Notes under the pieces: model-generated | The model's input: only the letters and a program-made list of their open reading frames with translations | Told to the model about the DNA's origin: nothing | Database searches by the model: none | DNA from: Lysobacter capsici | GTDB taxonomy: Bacteria; Pseudomonadota; Gammaproteobacteria; Xanthomonadales; Xanthomonadaceae | NCBI RefSeq assembly: GCF_018732085.1 | Contig: NZ_CP076103.1 | Location: 5,518,001 to 5,582,000 of the forward strand | DNA: 64,000 nucleotides | Direction of reading: 5' to 3' | Program-made: the position numbers and the translations under genes | Shown: piece after piece, positions 46,242 through 55,793 of the stretch | Layout: each line of letters begins with the position of its first letter | Numbering within the stretch: position 1 is the first letter of the stretch

Positions 46242-48635
46242 TCACCGCCCCACACTCATCGAATACGGCCGCAACTTCGGATCCGTCGCCCACGCCTTGT
46301 TCGGCTGCGCCTGCATCACGAAGCGCAGTTCCCCGCCCGCAACGATTTCCTCATGCCGCAGGAAGCTGCGATTCAACGGCTTGCCGTTGAGGGTCGCGCT
46401 GCCGATGTAGGTATGCGCCTCGTCCAACCCCTCGGCGATCACGCTGAAGCGCTTGCCGTTGGGCAGGTTGAGGGTGGCGCGCGGCAGGAACGGGCGGCCG
46501 ATGGCGTATTCGTTGCTCGCCGGGGCGACGGGGTAGAAGCCCAGGGCGGTGAAGACGTACCAGGCCGACATTTGGCCGAGGTCGTCGTTGCCGGCCAGGC
46601 CGTCGGGGCGCGGGGCGTATTGGGTCGCCATGATCTGCTTGAGGCGCTCCTGGGTACGCCAGGGTTGGCCGGCGTAGCCGTACAGGTAGGCGACGTGGTG
46701 GCTGGGTTCGTTGCCGTGCGCGTACCAGCCGATCAGGCCGGTGATGTCTTCCATGTGTTCGAAGATTTTCGGGTCGACCTTGGCGTCGAACACCTGGTCG
46801 AGTTTGTCGACCAGTTTGGCGTCGCCGCCGAGCGCCTGGGTCAGGCCGGCGACGTCCTGCGGCACGTACCACGAGTACTGCCAGGCGTTGCCCTCGGTGT
46901 AGTCGCTGCCGTAGCCGCTGACGGTCGGGTCGAAGGGTTCGCGGAAGCTGCCGTCGCGTTTGCGGGCGCGCATGAATCCACTCGACGCGTCGAAAGCATG
47001 TTTCCAGTTACCCGCGCGCTTGGAGAATTGCGCGGCGATGTCCTTGCGCCCCATATCGGCAGCCACGCGCGAAATCGTCCAATCGTCGAACGCGTATTCA
47101 AGGGTCTTCGACGCGGCCTCGCCTTCTTCGTCGATCGGCACGTAGCCCAGTTCCATGTACTGGGCGATGCCGTCGTAGGGACCGTAACTCGCGCTGGCGA
47201 CCATCGCGTCCAGCGCTTCCTTGGTGTCGTAGCCGCGGATGCCTTTCATGTAGGCGTCGGCGATCACCGGCACGGCGTGGTAGCCGACCATGCACCAGGT
47301 TTCCTGGCCGTGGAACGCCCACACCGGCAGGATGCCGTAGGGGCTGTCGCGGCGCGAGGCCAGCAGCGAGTTGATGAAGTCGTTGTTGCGTTGTTCGGGT
47401 TGCACCAGGGTCAGCAGCGGGTGCAACGCGCGGTAGGTGTCCCACAGCGAGAAGGTCGAGTGGTAACGAAAGCCTTTGGCCTGATGCACGGCGTTGTCGG
47501 GCCCGCGATAACGGCCGTCGCTGTCCATGAACAAGCTCGGCCCCATCAGCGTGTGGTACAGCGCGGTGTAGAAGCTCTTGCGCATCGGCTCGGGCGCGTC
47601 GGCGTCGATCGCCGACAAGGCCTGCGACCAGGTCGCGCGCGCCTTCGCGCGCACGGCGTCGAAATCGAAGCCGGGCACTTCGGCTTCGAGGTTGGCGATC
47701 GCGTTGTCTTCGCTGACCGGCGAGATCGACACTTTCACCACCAACTCCTTGCCGGCGGCGTCGTTGAAATCGAAGCTGCCGACCAGTTGCCGGCCTTCGA
47801 TCTGCGCGCGCTTGCTCGGGTCTTTCTCGCCCGGCGGCGGGAAGCCCTTGTAGGCGACGTCGGCCTCGGTGTCGTGGAAACCGTGGCCGCTGACCGGCCG
47901 CGAGAAGCGCATCGCGAAATACACCTGCCGCCCCGGCGCCCAGCCACGGGTTTCGCGGAAACCGGTGACCGTGCCATCCGCGCGCAGACGCAGGCGCGAC
48001 CACAGCACCTTGCCCGGGTAGTCGTACAGGCTGGTGCGCAGGTCGATCAGCACATGCGCGGCCTGCCCTTGCGGGAACCGGTAGCGGTGCACGCCGACGC
48101 GCTCGCTCGCGGTGAGTTCGGCGCGGATCTTGTAGTCGTCTAGGGTGACGGCGTAGTAGCCCGGCTGGGCGACTTCGTCGTCGTGGCGGAAGCTCGATCG
48201 GTAACCGCTGCGCGCGAGCTTGGAATCGCCGCGTTCGAGTTTCACCTCGCCGGCGATCGGCATCAGCAGCACATCGCCCAGGTCGGAATGGCCGGTGCCG
48301 GAAAAATGCGTGTGCGAGAAGCCGACGATGCTGCTGTCGCTGTAGCGATAACCGGCGGCCCAGCCGTAGGCGTCCTTGCGCGGCTTGATCTCGGTGTCGG
48401 GGCTGAGCTGGATCATCCCGAACGGCACGGTCGCGCCGGGGAAGGTGTGGCCTTCCCCGCCGGTGCCGATGAACGGGTCGACCGCCTCATAGGCGCGGCG
48501 ACCGGCCTCGCCTGCGGGCGCGGCGTCCGCGACGAAGGTGCAGGCCACCAACATGGCGGCACTCAGGCCACGCCATAAACGGCGCGCGCCGCGTGCCATG
48601 GCGGTAGGCTGGGGCAATTGGGTCGGCCGGGTCAT
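46242..48635 (-). CDS. Exported GH92 alpha-mannosidase
   Basis: 797 residues from ATG 48635, which has GGAG at 8 bp; a GTG 9 bp upstream is less likely. Signal region ends near VADAA. Mature GH92 hallmarks: VDPFIGTGGEGHTFPGATVPFGM at the start, FSHTHFSGTGHSDLGDVLLMP, SAWYVFTALGFYPVAP and LPNGKRF later. GH92 enzymes are Ca-dependent exo-alpha-mannosidases (often 1,2) acting on N-glycans or yeast mannan. It is divergent from the LacI/transport operon across paired operators, so induced together. Confidence 0.93.
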   Translation of the reverse strand: MTRPTQLPQPTAMARGARRLWRGLSAAMLVACTFVADAAPAGEAGRRAYEAVDPFIGTGGEGHTFPGATVPFGMIQLSPDTEIKPRKDAYGWAAGYRYSDSSIVGFSHTHFSGTGHSDLGDVLLMPIAGEVKLERGDSKLARSGYRSSFRHDDEVAQPGYYAVTLDDYKIRAELTASERVGVHRYRFPQGQAAHVLIDLRTSLYDYPGKVLWSRLRLRADGTVTGFRETRGWAPGRQVYFAMRFSRPVSGHGFHDTEADVAYKGFPPPGEKDPSKRAQIEGRQLVGSFDFNDAAGKELVVKVSISPVSEDNAIANLEAEVPGFDFDAVRAKARATWSQALSAIDADAPEPMRKSFYTALYHTLMGPSLFMDSDGRYRGPDNAVHQAKGFRYHSTFSLWDTYRALHPLLTLVQPEQRNNDFINSLLASRRDSPYGILPVWAFHGQETWCMVGYHAVPVIADAYMKGIRGYDTKEALDAMVASASYGPYDGIAQYMELGYVPIDEEGEAASKTLEYAFDDWTISRVAADMGRKDIAAQFSKRAGNWKHAFDASSGFMRARKRDGSFREPFDPTVSGYGSDYTEGNAWQYSWYVPQDVAGLTQALGGDAKLVDKLDQVFDAKVDPKIFEHMEDITGLIGWYAHGNEPSHHVAYLYGYAGQPWRTQERLKQIMATQYAPRPDGLAGNDDLGQMSAWYVFTALGFYPVAPASNEYAIGRPFLPRATLNLPNGKRFSVIAEGLDEAHTYIGSATLNGKPLNRSFLRHEEIVAGGELRFVMQAQPNKAWATDPKLRPYSMSVGR

Positions 48636-48701
48636 CCGGAGCACTCCATCTCAGACAGGATCGGGGTGGGGCCGGCCGCCTGGGGTTCGGGGCCGGACAC
48701 T

Positions 48702-48718
48702 TTTAGATCGTTCTAAAT
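48702..48718. promoter_or_regulatory. Mannoside LacI operator A
   Basis: TTTAGATCGTTCTAAAT, near-palindromic with TTTAGA/TCTAAA arms, 67 bp upstream of the GH92 start. Matches operator B in inverted orientation at 16 of 17 positions. Confidence 0.75.
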
Positions 48719-48801
48719 ACGGGCAAGCTAACACGGCCCCTGGACGCGTTCATGCTGCATTGCAGAATGCAGGGACGGGCCTCAAGCCGCAGGATGACGG
48801 C

Positions 48802-48818
48802 ATTTAGAACGATCCAAA
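48802..48818. promoter_or_regulatory. Mannoside LacI operator B
   Basis: ATTTAGAACGATCCAAA, the inverted copy of operator A with a single change, about 60 bp upstream of the LacI start. Centres are about 100 bp apart, compatible with looping. Confidence 0.75.
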
Positions 48819-48877
48819 AGCCTTCAGCGCGAGCCCGCCATGATCTGCGACCGCCCCATCCCAGCGAGGTGCCACCG

Positions 48878-49930
48878 ATGAACGACGCGCCCGCCCCCCG
48901 AGGCCGGGTCACCCTGGCCGACATCGCCCGTGCCTGCGGCCTGTCGCGCGCGACCGTGTCGCTGGTGCTGCGCGGCAGTCCGCTGGTCCACAGCGAGACC
49001 CGGGCCCGGGTCGAGGCCGAGCTCAAGCGCCAAGGCTACGTCTATCACCGCGGCGCGGCCAACCTGCGGCGCAAGGTGTCGACCGGCGTGGCGCTGGTGA
49101 TCAACGACCTGTCCAATCCGTTCTTCGCCGAATTCGCCGCCGGCGTAGACGAATGGCTGGCCACCGCCGGCTTCGTCACCCTGCTCGGCAGCACCAACGA
49201 GTCGGTCGAACGCCAGCAGGCGGTGCTGACCTCGCTGATGGAGCACGACCCGGCCGGGATCATCCTGTCGCCGGCCGAAGGCAGCGACGGCGCGCGGGTG
49301 CGCGCCCAGGTCGGCGGACGCACGCCGGTGCTGGTGTTCAACCGCGAGCTCGACGCCACCGACTGGGATTTCCTCGCCCTCGACAACACCCACGGCGCGC
49401 GCCTGGCGACGCGCCATCTGCTCGAACGTGGCCATCGCCGGATCGCGTTCTTCGGCGGCCATCGCGATTCGTCCTCGTGCCGGCAGCGCCGCCAGGGCTA
49501 TCGCGAGGCGTTGGCCGAAGCCGGCATCGAGCCCGAACCGCAGTGGCTGGTCGAATGCGCGCCCACGCGCCTGGAAGCCGCGCAACAGACCGGCGCGCTG
49601 TTCGTGCGCGATCCCGCGCCGACCGCGGCGGTCTGCTACAACGACGCGGTCGCGCTGGGCCTGATGGCCGGATTGGTCGCGCGCGGCCGCCGTCCCGGCG
49701 GCGATTTCGCGGTGATCGGGTTCGACGATATTCCCGAAGCCTCGGTCGCCTCGCCCACGCTCACCACCATCGCGGTCGACCCGCGCGCGCGCGGCCGCCA
49801 GGCCGCCGAACTGATCCTCAAGCGCCTGCGCGAACCCGAGCTGCCGCGCGCCCACACCGTCGCCCCGGTCCGGCTGCAGGCACGCAGCAGCAGCGAGGTG
49901 CTTGTTCCGCCGTCCGGAGAGTCCGCATGA
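48878..49930 (+). CDS. LacI-family regulator of mannoside use
   Basis: 350 residues from ATG 48878 (MNDAPAPRG), with GAGGTG at about 8 bp; the frame extends upstream over operator B, so the longer start is rejected. HTH LADIARACGLSRATVSLVL and an intact effector domain ending VIGFDDIPEASVASPTLTTIAVD. It is first in the operon (stop overlaps the MFS start in ATGA). Paired operators before it suggest autoregulation and control of GH92. Confidence 0.9.
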   Translation: MNDAPAPRGRVTLADIARACGLSRATVSLVLRGSPLVHSETRARVEAELKRQGYVYHRGAANLRRKVSTGVALVINDLSNPFFAEFAAGVDEWLATAGFVTLLGSTNESVERQQAVLTSLMEHDPAGIILSPAEGSDGARVRAQVGGRTPVLVFNRELDATDWDFLALDNTHGARLATRHLLERGHRRIAFFGGHRDSSSCRQRRQGYREALAEAGIEPEPQWLVECAPTRLEAAQQTGALFVRDPAPTAAVCYNDAVALGLMAGLVARGRRPGGDFAVIGFDDIPEASVASPTLTTIAVDPRARGRQAAELILKRLREPELPRAHTVAPVRLQARSSSEVLVPPSGESA

Positions 49931-51225
49931 GTCGTCGCGACATGTCCTACACCGCCGCGCTGGCGGTGGTGACCATCATCTTCTTCACCTGGGGCGGGCT
50001 GACCAGCCTCAACGACGTGCTGATCCCGCATCTGAAGAACGTGTTTCAGATGAACTACACCGAGTCGATGCTGATCCAGTCGACGTTCTTCGGCGCCTAC
50101 TTCCTGATGTCGCTGCCGGCGAGCAAGGTGGTGGCGATGTACGGCTACAAGAACAGCATCGTGATCGGCCTGATCGTCGCGGCGATCGGCGCGGCGATGT
50201 TCTTCCCGGCCGCGCGCCTGCCCTCGTATCCGTTGTTCCTGAGCGCGCTGTTCGTGCTCGCCAGCGGCATCACCCTGCTGCAAGTGTCGGCCAATCCCTA
50301 CATCAGCCTGCTCGGCGATCCGGCCGGCGCGCCGAGCCGCCTGAATCTGGCGCAAGCGCTCAATTCGCTGGGCACCACTGTGTTCCCGTACGTGATCGGC
50401 CCGCTGATCCTGGCCGGCGCGGCGCTCAGCGTCGATGAACTGGCGGCCAAACCGGTCGCCGAGCAGATCGCCTACCGCGCGCACGAAGCGGCATCGGTGC
50501 AGATTCCGTACATGATCATCGCCGCCGGCCTGCTGCTGCTCGCGGTGTTCGTCTACACCATGCGCATCCCCTCGCTCGCCGAAGCCACCGAGAGCGCCGA
50601 TCCGGTGCATCACAGCTTCGCCGAAGTGCTGGAGCAGAAGCACCTGTTCTTCGGCGTGATCGCGATCTTCGTCTACGTCGGCGCGGAAGTATCGATCGGC
50701 AGCTTCCTGATCAACTACATCTCCGCGCCGGAGATCGGCAACATGGATCACGCCACCGCGAGCGAGCATCTGCCGTACTACTGGGGCGGCGCGATGGTTG
50801 GCCGCTTCATCGGCGCGGCGCTGCTGCAACGCTTCGATGCGCGCCGATTGCTGGCGTTGTTCGCGGTGGTCGCGATGGTTCTGCTCGCGCTGACCATGCT
50901 GACCCAGGGCACGGTGTCGATGTGGGCGGTGCTGGCGATCGGCCTGTTCAACTCGATCATGTTCCCGACCATTTTCACCATCGCGATCGAACGGCTCGGG
51001 CCGCTGACCAGCAAGGCCTCCAGCCTGCTGATCATGGGCATCGTCGGCGGCGCGCTGATTCCATTGCTGCAGGGCGTGCTGTCGGATCGCTTCGGCATCC
51101 AGCATTCGTTCGTGCTGCCGTTGGCGTGCTACGCCTTCATCGTCTGGTACGGCCTGAGCGGCTCGCGCATTCGCGCCGGCCAGGGCCAGCACGCCAACGC
51201 CCAGGCTTCCGGAGTGATGCATTGA
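49927..51225 (+). CDS. FucP-type MFS sugar:H+ symporter
   Basis: 432 residues, about 12 membrane segments. The FucP/GluP branch signature is clear: FFTWGGLTSLNDVLIPHLK, QVSANPYISLLGDP, LNLAQALNSLGTT and YVGAEVSIGSFLINY. Context makes mannose (or a manno-sugar) the likely cargo. Overlaps LacI by 4 bp and the kinase by 1 bp. Confidence 0.9.
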   Translation: MSRRDMSYTAALAVVTIIFFTWGGLTSLNDVLIPHLKNVFQMNYTESMLIQSTFFGAYFLMSLPASKVVAMYGYKNSIVIGLIVAAIGAAMFFPAARLPSYPLFLSALFVLASGITLLQVSANPYISLLGDPAGAPSRLNLAQALNSLGTTVFPYVIGPLILAGAALSVDELAAKPVAEQIAYRAHEAASVQIPYMIIAAGLLLLAVFVYTMRIPSLAEATESADPVHHSFAEVLEQKHLFFGVIAIFVYVGAEVSIGSFLINYISAPEIGNMDHATASEHLPYYWGGAMVGRFIGAALLQRFDARRLLALFAVVAMVLLALTMLTQGTVSMWAVLAIGLFNSIMFPTIFTIAIERLGPLTSKASSLLIMGIVGGALIPLLQGVLSDRFGIQHSFVLPLACYAFIVWYGLSGSRIRAGQGQHANAQASGVMH

Positions 51226-52262
51226 TGTCTGCTGCACCCGTGGTATCCGATTCCACTCCATCGCATCCATCGTCGTCGCGCGGCGGCGCCATCGTGTGCT
51301 TCGGCGAGGCGTTGATCGACTTTCTCGCCCGCCCATCCAAGGTCGCGGGCGAGCCGCGCCATTTCGTCGAATACGCCGGCGGCGCGCCGGCCAATGTCGC
51401 GGTCGCGGCGGCGCGGCTGGGCGGCAACGCGCGCTTCGTCGGCATGCTCGGCGAAGACATGTTCGGCGACTTCCTGGCCGAACAGTTCGAGCATTACGGC
51501 GTCGATACCCGACACGTGGTGCGCACCGACCAGGCCAAGACCGCGCTGGCGTTCGTCTCGCTCGACGGCCACGGCGAACGCAGCTTCAGTTTCTATCGGC
51601 CGCCCGCCGCCGACCTGCTGTTCCGCGACTCGGACTTCAGCGTCGACAGCTTCGTCGACGCGGGCGTGTTCCATGTCTGCTCCAACAGCCTGACCGAGGA
51701 AGCGATCGCCGCGGCGACCCTGGCCGGCATGCGCCGCGCGCGCATGGCCGGCGCCTTGGTCAGCATGGACATGAACCTGCGTCCGTCGCTGTGGCCCAGC
51801 GAGGTCGATCCCGCGCCGCGATTGCTGGCCGCGTTGCTGGAAGCCGACCTGATCAAGCTGTGCCAGAGCGAACTGGATTTCCTCGCCCGCCATCTCGGCG
51901 GCGAACGGGCCGCATTGCAGCGTCTGTGGGTCGGTTACGCGACCTGCGTGCTGATCACCGACGGCGCCACCCCGATCCGCTGGCATACCCGCACGCGATC
52001 GGGCGAAGTGGCGACGTTCAAGATCGCGCCGGCCGACACCACCGGCGCCGGCGATGCCTTTGTCGGCGGCCTGCTGCACCGTCTGGCCGCGTTGAAGGTC
52101 GACGCGGCGAATTTCACCGACTTCCTCGAACGCGAGAGCGATTTCGTCGACGCGCTGCGCTATGCCGCCGCGGTCGGCGCGCTCGCCACCACCCGCCATG
52201 GCGCGTTCGCGGCGATGCCCAGCGCCGCCGAGGTCGAACGCCTGATGCAGGAGCAAGCATGA
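51225..52262 (+). CDS. PfkB-family kinase, probable fructokinase
   Basis: 345 residues, ATG 51225 overlapping the MFS stop in TGATG. PfkB motifs: EYAGGAPANVAVAAARLGG and DTTGAGDAFVGG with the catalytic Asp. Similar to bacterial fructokinases. With the downstream AGE-family isomerase it would phosphorylate fructose made from mannose. Confidence 0.85.
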   Translation: MSAAPVVSDSTPSHPSSSRGGAIVCFGEALIDFLARPSKVAGEPRHFVEYAGGAPANVAVAAARLGGNARFVGMLGEDMFGDFLAEQFEHYGVDTRHVVRTDQAKTALAFVSLDGHGERSFSFYRPPAADLLFRDSDFSVDSFVDAGVFHVCSNSLTEEAIAAATLAGMRRARMAGALVSMDMNLRPSLWPSEVDPAPRLLAALLEADLIKLCQSELDFLARHLGGERAALQRLWVGYATCVLITDGATPIRWHTRTRSGEVATFKIAPADTTGAGDAFVGGLLHRLAALKVDAANFTDFLERESDFVDALRYAAAVGALATTRHGAFAAMPSAAEVERLMQEQA

Positions 52263-53473
52263 ATCTTCCCGCACATCCGCTGCCCGATTTCCGTCAGGCC
52301 GACGTGTTGCGCGCGCATGTCGCCGACACGATGGCGTTCTACGATCCGGTCGCGCTCGATCCGGACGGCGGGTTCTTCCATTATTTTCGCGACGACGGCT
52401 CGGTGTACGACGCATCGCACCGGCACTTGGTCAGCAGCACCCGCTTCGTCTTCAACTATGCGATGGCGGCGATCGAGTTCGAGCGCGAGGACTACCGCGA
52501 ACGCGCCCGCCACGGCCTGCGCTATCTGCGCCAGGCGCATCGCAATCCGATCGGCGGCGGCTACGCCTGGACGATCCGCGACGGCGTCGCCGAAGACCGG
52601 ATGAATCACTGCTACGGCGTGGCGTTCGTCTTGCTCGCCTACTCGACCGCGCTCAAGGCCGGCATCGAGGAAGCGGCGGCGTGGATGGACGAAACCTGGG
52701 ATCTGCTCGAAGCGTGCTTCTGGGAAACCGACCACGGCCTGTACCGCGACGAAGCCGACGCCGACTGGAATTTCAGCGATTACCGCGGCCAGAACGCCAA
52801 CATGCACATGTGCGAGGCGATGCTGGCCGCGTTCGAGGCGAGCGGCAAGACGCGTTATCTCGACCGCGCGCTGACGCTGGCGCAGAACATGACCCAGCGC
52901 CAGGCCGCGCAGGCCGGCGGGCTGGTGTGGGAGCACTACGATCGCGACTGGAGCATCGACTGGGACTATCACCGCGACGATCCCAAGCACCTGTTCCGCC
53001 CGTGGGGTTTCCAGCCCGGCCATCAGACCGAGTGGGCGAAGCTGTTGCTGATCCTGGATCGTCACCTGTCCGCGCGCGGCGATGCGCCGCAGTGGCTGGT
53101 GCCGACCGCGCGGCATCTGTTCGATGTCGCGGTCGCGCGCTCCTGGGACGAGGCGCGCGGCGGCCTGTACTACGGCTTCGCGCCCGACGGTTCGGTCTGC
53201 GACGACGACAAGTATTTCTGGGTGCAGGCCGAATCGCTGGCGACCGCGGCATTGCTCGGCGCGCGCACCGGCGAGGACAGGTACTGGCAGTGGTACGACA
53301 AGCTGTGGGCCTATGCGTGGAACCACATGGTCGATCACCGCTACGGCGCCTGGTATCGGATCCTGGACGCCGACAACCGCAAGTACGACGACGAAAAGAG
53401 CCCGGCCGGCAAGACCGACTACCACACCATGGGCGCGTGCTACGAAGTGATGCGGCTGTTGCGGCAACCGTAA
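52259..53473 (+). CDS. AGE-family sugar isomerase, probable D-mannose isomerase
   Basis: 404 residues, ATG 52259 overlapping the kinase stop in ATGA. An (alpha/alpha)6-barrel of the N-acylglucosamine 2-epimerase family: STRFVFNYA, NPIGGGYAW, NANMHMCEAMLAAFEA, RPWGFQPGHQTEWAKLL, KYFWVQAESLATAAL and KTDYHTMGACYEV. The His residues in GHQTEW and DYHTMG match the catalytic pair of mannose isomerases/YihS. With no hexose-phosphate gene here, the reading mannose to fructose is the best fit. Confidence 0.87.
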   Translation: MNLPAHPLPDFRQADVLRAHVADTMAFYDPVALDPDGGFFHYFRDDGSVYDASHRHLVSSTRFVFNYAMAAIEFEREDYRERARHGLRYLRQAHRNPIGGGYAWTIRDGVAEDRMNHCYGVAFVLLAYSTALKAGIEEAAAWMDETWDLLEACFWETDHGLYRDEADADWNFSDYRGQNANMHMCEAMLAAFEASGKTRYLDRALTLAQNMTQRQAAQAGGLVWEHYDRDWSIDWDYHRDDPKHLFRPWGFQPGHQTEWAKLLLILDRHLSARGDAPQWLVPTARHLFDVAVARSWDEARGGLYYGFAPDGSVCDDDKYFWVQAESLATAALLGARTGEDRYWQWYDKLWAYAWNHMVDHRYGAWYRILDADNRKYDDEKSPAGKTDYHTMGACYEVMRLLRQP

Positions 53474-53722
53474 CCCTTTGGAACGCTGGCAGGAGCCGCG
53501 CGCGTCGAGAGCAAGTGCATTTCACCCAATCGGTCGGCGCTGGCTGGACACGCGGGTCCGGATGAGCCGCGGGGCGCATACAGCATTTTATTTGTGCATT
53601 TAAAGAACTTTTTATTGCGTCATATTCCACATCATAGACGCCACTATTTCTATTGCAGACATTCGCTTCACATACCCTTCGTAGGCTCGGGTTGTCACTG
53701 ACGGCAAACGAAAGGGGACCGC

Positions 53723-54181
53723 ATGAAAATCGTTTCGGTAAGCCTGCTGTTGTTGGCCGGCCTGTCCGCGTCCGGGATCGTCGCCGCACAGGCGTGTCCG
53801 GGCAAACTCATTGCAATGAAGGTCATCCGCCAGGGCTATCCGGACGGCCCGAAGTTGGGCGAATTGCAGCTCTACTGGGACGCCGCCTCGGGCAAGAACT
53901 GCGCGCGTACCGTGCATTCCGCGAGGACCTGGGACAAGCCGCATTGGACCGAGGTGCGGATGAGCACCTGCACGCGCAGCAACTACGATCCTCGCTATGG
54001 CAGCTGCGCTTCGGGCGCACCGTCCAAGGTCGACCAGAAGGTCTACCGGTTCCAGGCAGGGCCCATCAGCCTGCCGGGCGAGAACCGCTGCGTATCTGCT
54101 CAGGGCGGCATCGACGCGGTCGCCAACAGGCCCGGCGGCGTCCACACCTATATAAACACCATTTCCGGACACTGCCGCTGA
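53723..54181 (+). CDS. Small secreted DUF2690-like protein
   Basis: 152 residues with GGGG upstream of ATG 53723 and a signal peptide to about VAAQ. Six Cys suggest disulfides. LGELQLYWDAASGKNCARTV resembles the DUF2690 pattern. Function unknown. The upstream 250 bp is AT-rich and promoter-like. Confidence 0.65.
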   Translation: MKIVSVSLLLLAGLSASGIVAAQACPGKLIAMKVIRQGYPDGPKLGELQLYWDAASGKNCARTVHSARTWDKPHWTEVRMSTCTRSNYDPRYGSCASGAPSKVDQKVYRFQAGPISLPGENRCVSAQGGIDAVANRPGGVHTYINTISGHCR

Positions 54182-54240
54182 CATTCCGCCAGGGCGTCCA
54201 CCGCTGCGCGCGACAGTGCATCGGCGATACTCGTCATCCG

Positions 54241-55089
54241 ATGGACAGAACTCCCGACGTGCCCATTCGCCGTTCCAGGCACCCGGCCGGTTACGCCGCG
54301 ATCGCGGCTGTCGCGTTCGCGTGCGGCTGGTTCACCGCCAGTTGGTCCAAGGGACGCGGCGGGCATGGCGAAGTTCGCTCCGCTGCGGTGGCGAGCGCCG
54401 CGGCGTCCGCGGCGCCGCCTTCGGCGGCGGGTCCCCTGCTCGAAGAAGGCGATGAGATGGACGGCGGCGATGCCCATCCGCGACGCGAAGGCTCAGTCGC
54501 CGGCATCGCATCCGTCGACGACCTGAACCGATCCGCCCTGCTCGCCGCGCTGAATTGCTCGGACAGTGGGCAAGAGACGAAATCGCAAGGTTGCCTCGCG
54601 CAACTTGCCCGGTTTTCGCTGTCCGACCCGCAGATCCGCGACACCTTCCTGGACTACCTCGCGGCGACGCGCGATCCCTCGCGCAGGCAAGAGGTCATCT
54701 CCGCGATGACCCCGAGCCCGCTGTCGACCGACCAGCTCGCGCCCTTGCTAGCGCAGATCCAGTCGCTGCGAGAAGCCGAGGATCCGCGCATCCGCGCCGC
54801 CGGTTTGGTGAGTCTCGCGCAGTGGGACCGCAGCGCGGCAATCGAACGGCCGCTGCGCGAAGGCCTGGACGATGCCGATCCGGACGTGGTGCGCGCGGCG
54901 ATGACTGCGGTGTCGCTGTCCAACGCGCGCAGCGACGAGCTCAAGCAGACCTTGCTGCTGCTTGCCGGCGACAGCCCGCCGGGCTCCGAACTGCGCGACG
55001 CCGCGGTCACCGCGCTGCGCGACTTCAGCCTCGACGCGCGCGAGTTCGCGATCTATCAACACCTCGCGGGATCGGCCCGCCTCCCCTGA
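54241..55089 (+). CDS. Membrane-anchored helical-repeat hypothetical protein
   Basis: 282 residues from ATG 54241. One N-terminal membrane segment (GYAAIAAVAFACGWFTASW), an Ala-rich linker, then a helical region from about 90 with HEAT-like periodicity (EDPRIRAAGLVSLAQWDR, ADPDVVRAAMTAVSL). No catalytic motif seen. Starts 60 bp after the small secreted protein on the same strand. Confidence 0.65.
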   Translation: MDRTPDVPIRRSRHPAGYAAIAAVAFACGWFTASWSKGRGGHGEVRSAAVASAAASAAPPSAAGPLLEEGDEMDGGDAHPRREGSVAGIASVDDLNRSALLAALNCSDSGQETKSQGCLAQLARFSLSDPQIRDTFLDYLAATRDPSRRQEVISAMTPSPLSTDQLAPLLAQIQSLREAEDPRIRAAGLVSLAQWDRSAAIERPLREGLDDADPDVVRAAMTAVSLSNARSDELKQTLLLLAGDSPPGSELRDAAVTALRDFSLDAREFAIYQHLAGSARLP

Positions 55090-55273
55090 GGCGTCGCAGC
55101 GGCGGCCTCACGCCGCGCCGCTTGCCCAGCCCCCAGAACCGGCGCAGCAGCATCACTCCGCTCATGCGCCGTTCGTCGAAAGCGCGAAACGTCATGCGCG
55201 GTCACTGACATCCGTGCGCAGTCGCACGACAGCCACGCGCCTATGCGGGCCGTTCCTTTCTCGCAGCGCCGCC

Positions 55274-55640
55274 ATGGACATCCAGCAGATCGCCAATCGC
55301 TACGTCGACCTGTGCCGCGCAGGCAAGCACGAACAGATCCAGGACGAGTTGTACGCCGACGATGCGGTCAGCCTGGAAGCGCCCGGCAACGAGGCCGGCC
55401 CCGCTCGGCAACGTGCAAGGTCTCGACGCGATTCGCGCGAAGGGCCGCGCGTTCCAGGCGGACGTGAGCGAAGTCCACGACAGCTGGCGCAGCGACGCGG
55501 TGGTCGGCGGCCACTGGTTCAGCGTCGCGATGGGCATCGATGCGACCTGCAAGAGCCTGGGCCGCATGCCGATGGCCGAGGTCGCGGTGTATCGGGTGCG
55601 CGACGGCAAGATCGTGCATGAGCAGTTCTTTTACGGCTGA
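55274..55640 (+). pseudogene. Frameshifted NTF2/SnoaL-like gene
   Basis: ATG 55274 starts MDIQQIANRYVDLCRAGKHE in one frame as far as EAPGNEAGP; the next frame continues LGNVQGLDAIRAKGRAFQAD to VRDGKIVHEQFFYG at 55640. Removing one C from the CCCC run at 55399-55402 restores a single 121-residue NTF2-like protein. It may be a real mutation or a homopolymer sequencing error. Confidence 0.75.
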
Positions 55641-55793
55641 GCCGCAGCGCGTACCGGGCCAGCAGCATTGGCCGAGTCCGCTCGGCCGCACAAACGAAAC
55701 AAACCTGGTCGTTGGGCCTGCTTCGGCCCAAACTGGGTCGCCGCGTGGTTCCGCATCAGGCAGCCAAATCCCGTCGGCACCCCGCGAACGGCC

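Noticed and set aside
55712..55731. Short hairpin TTGGGCC/GGCCCAA as a terminator
   Set aside because: A 7-bp stem without a T-run, too weak to list as a terminator.
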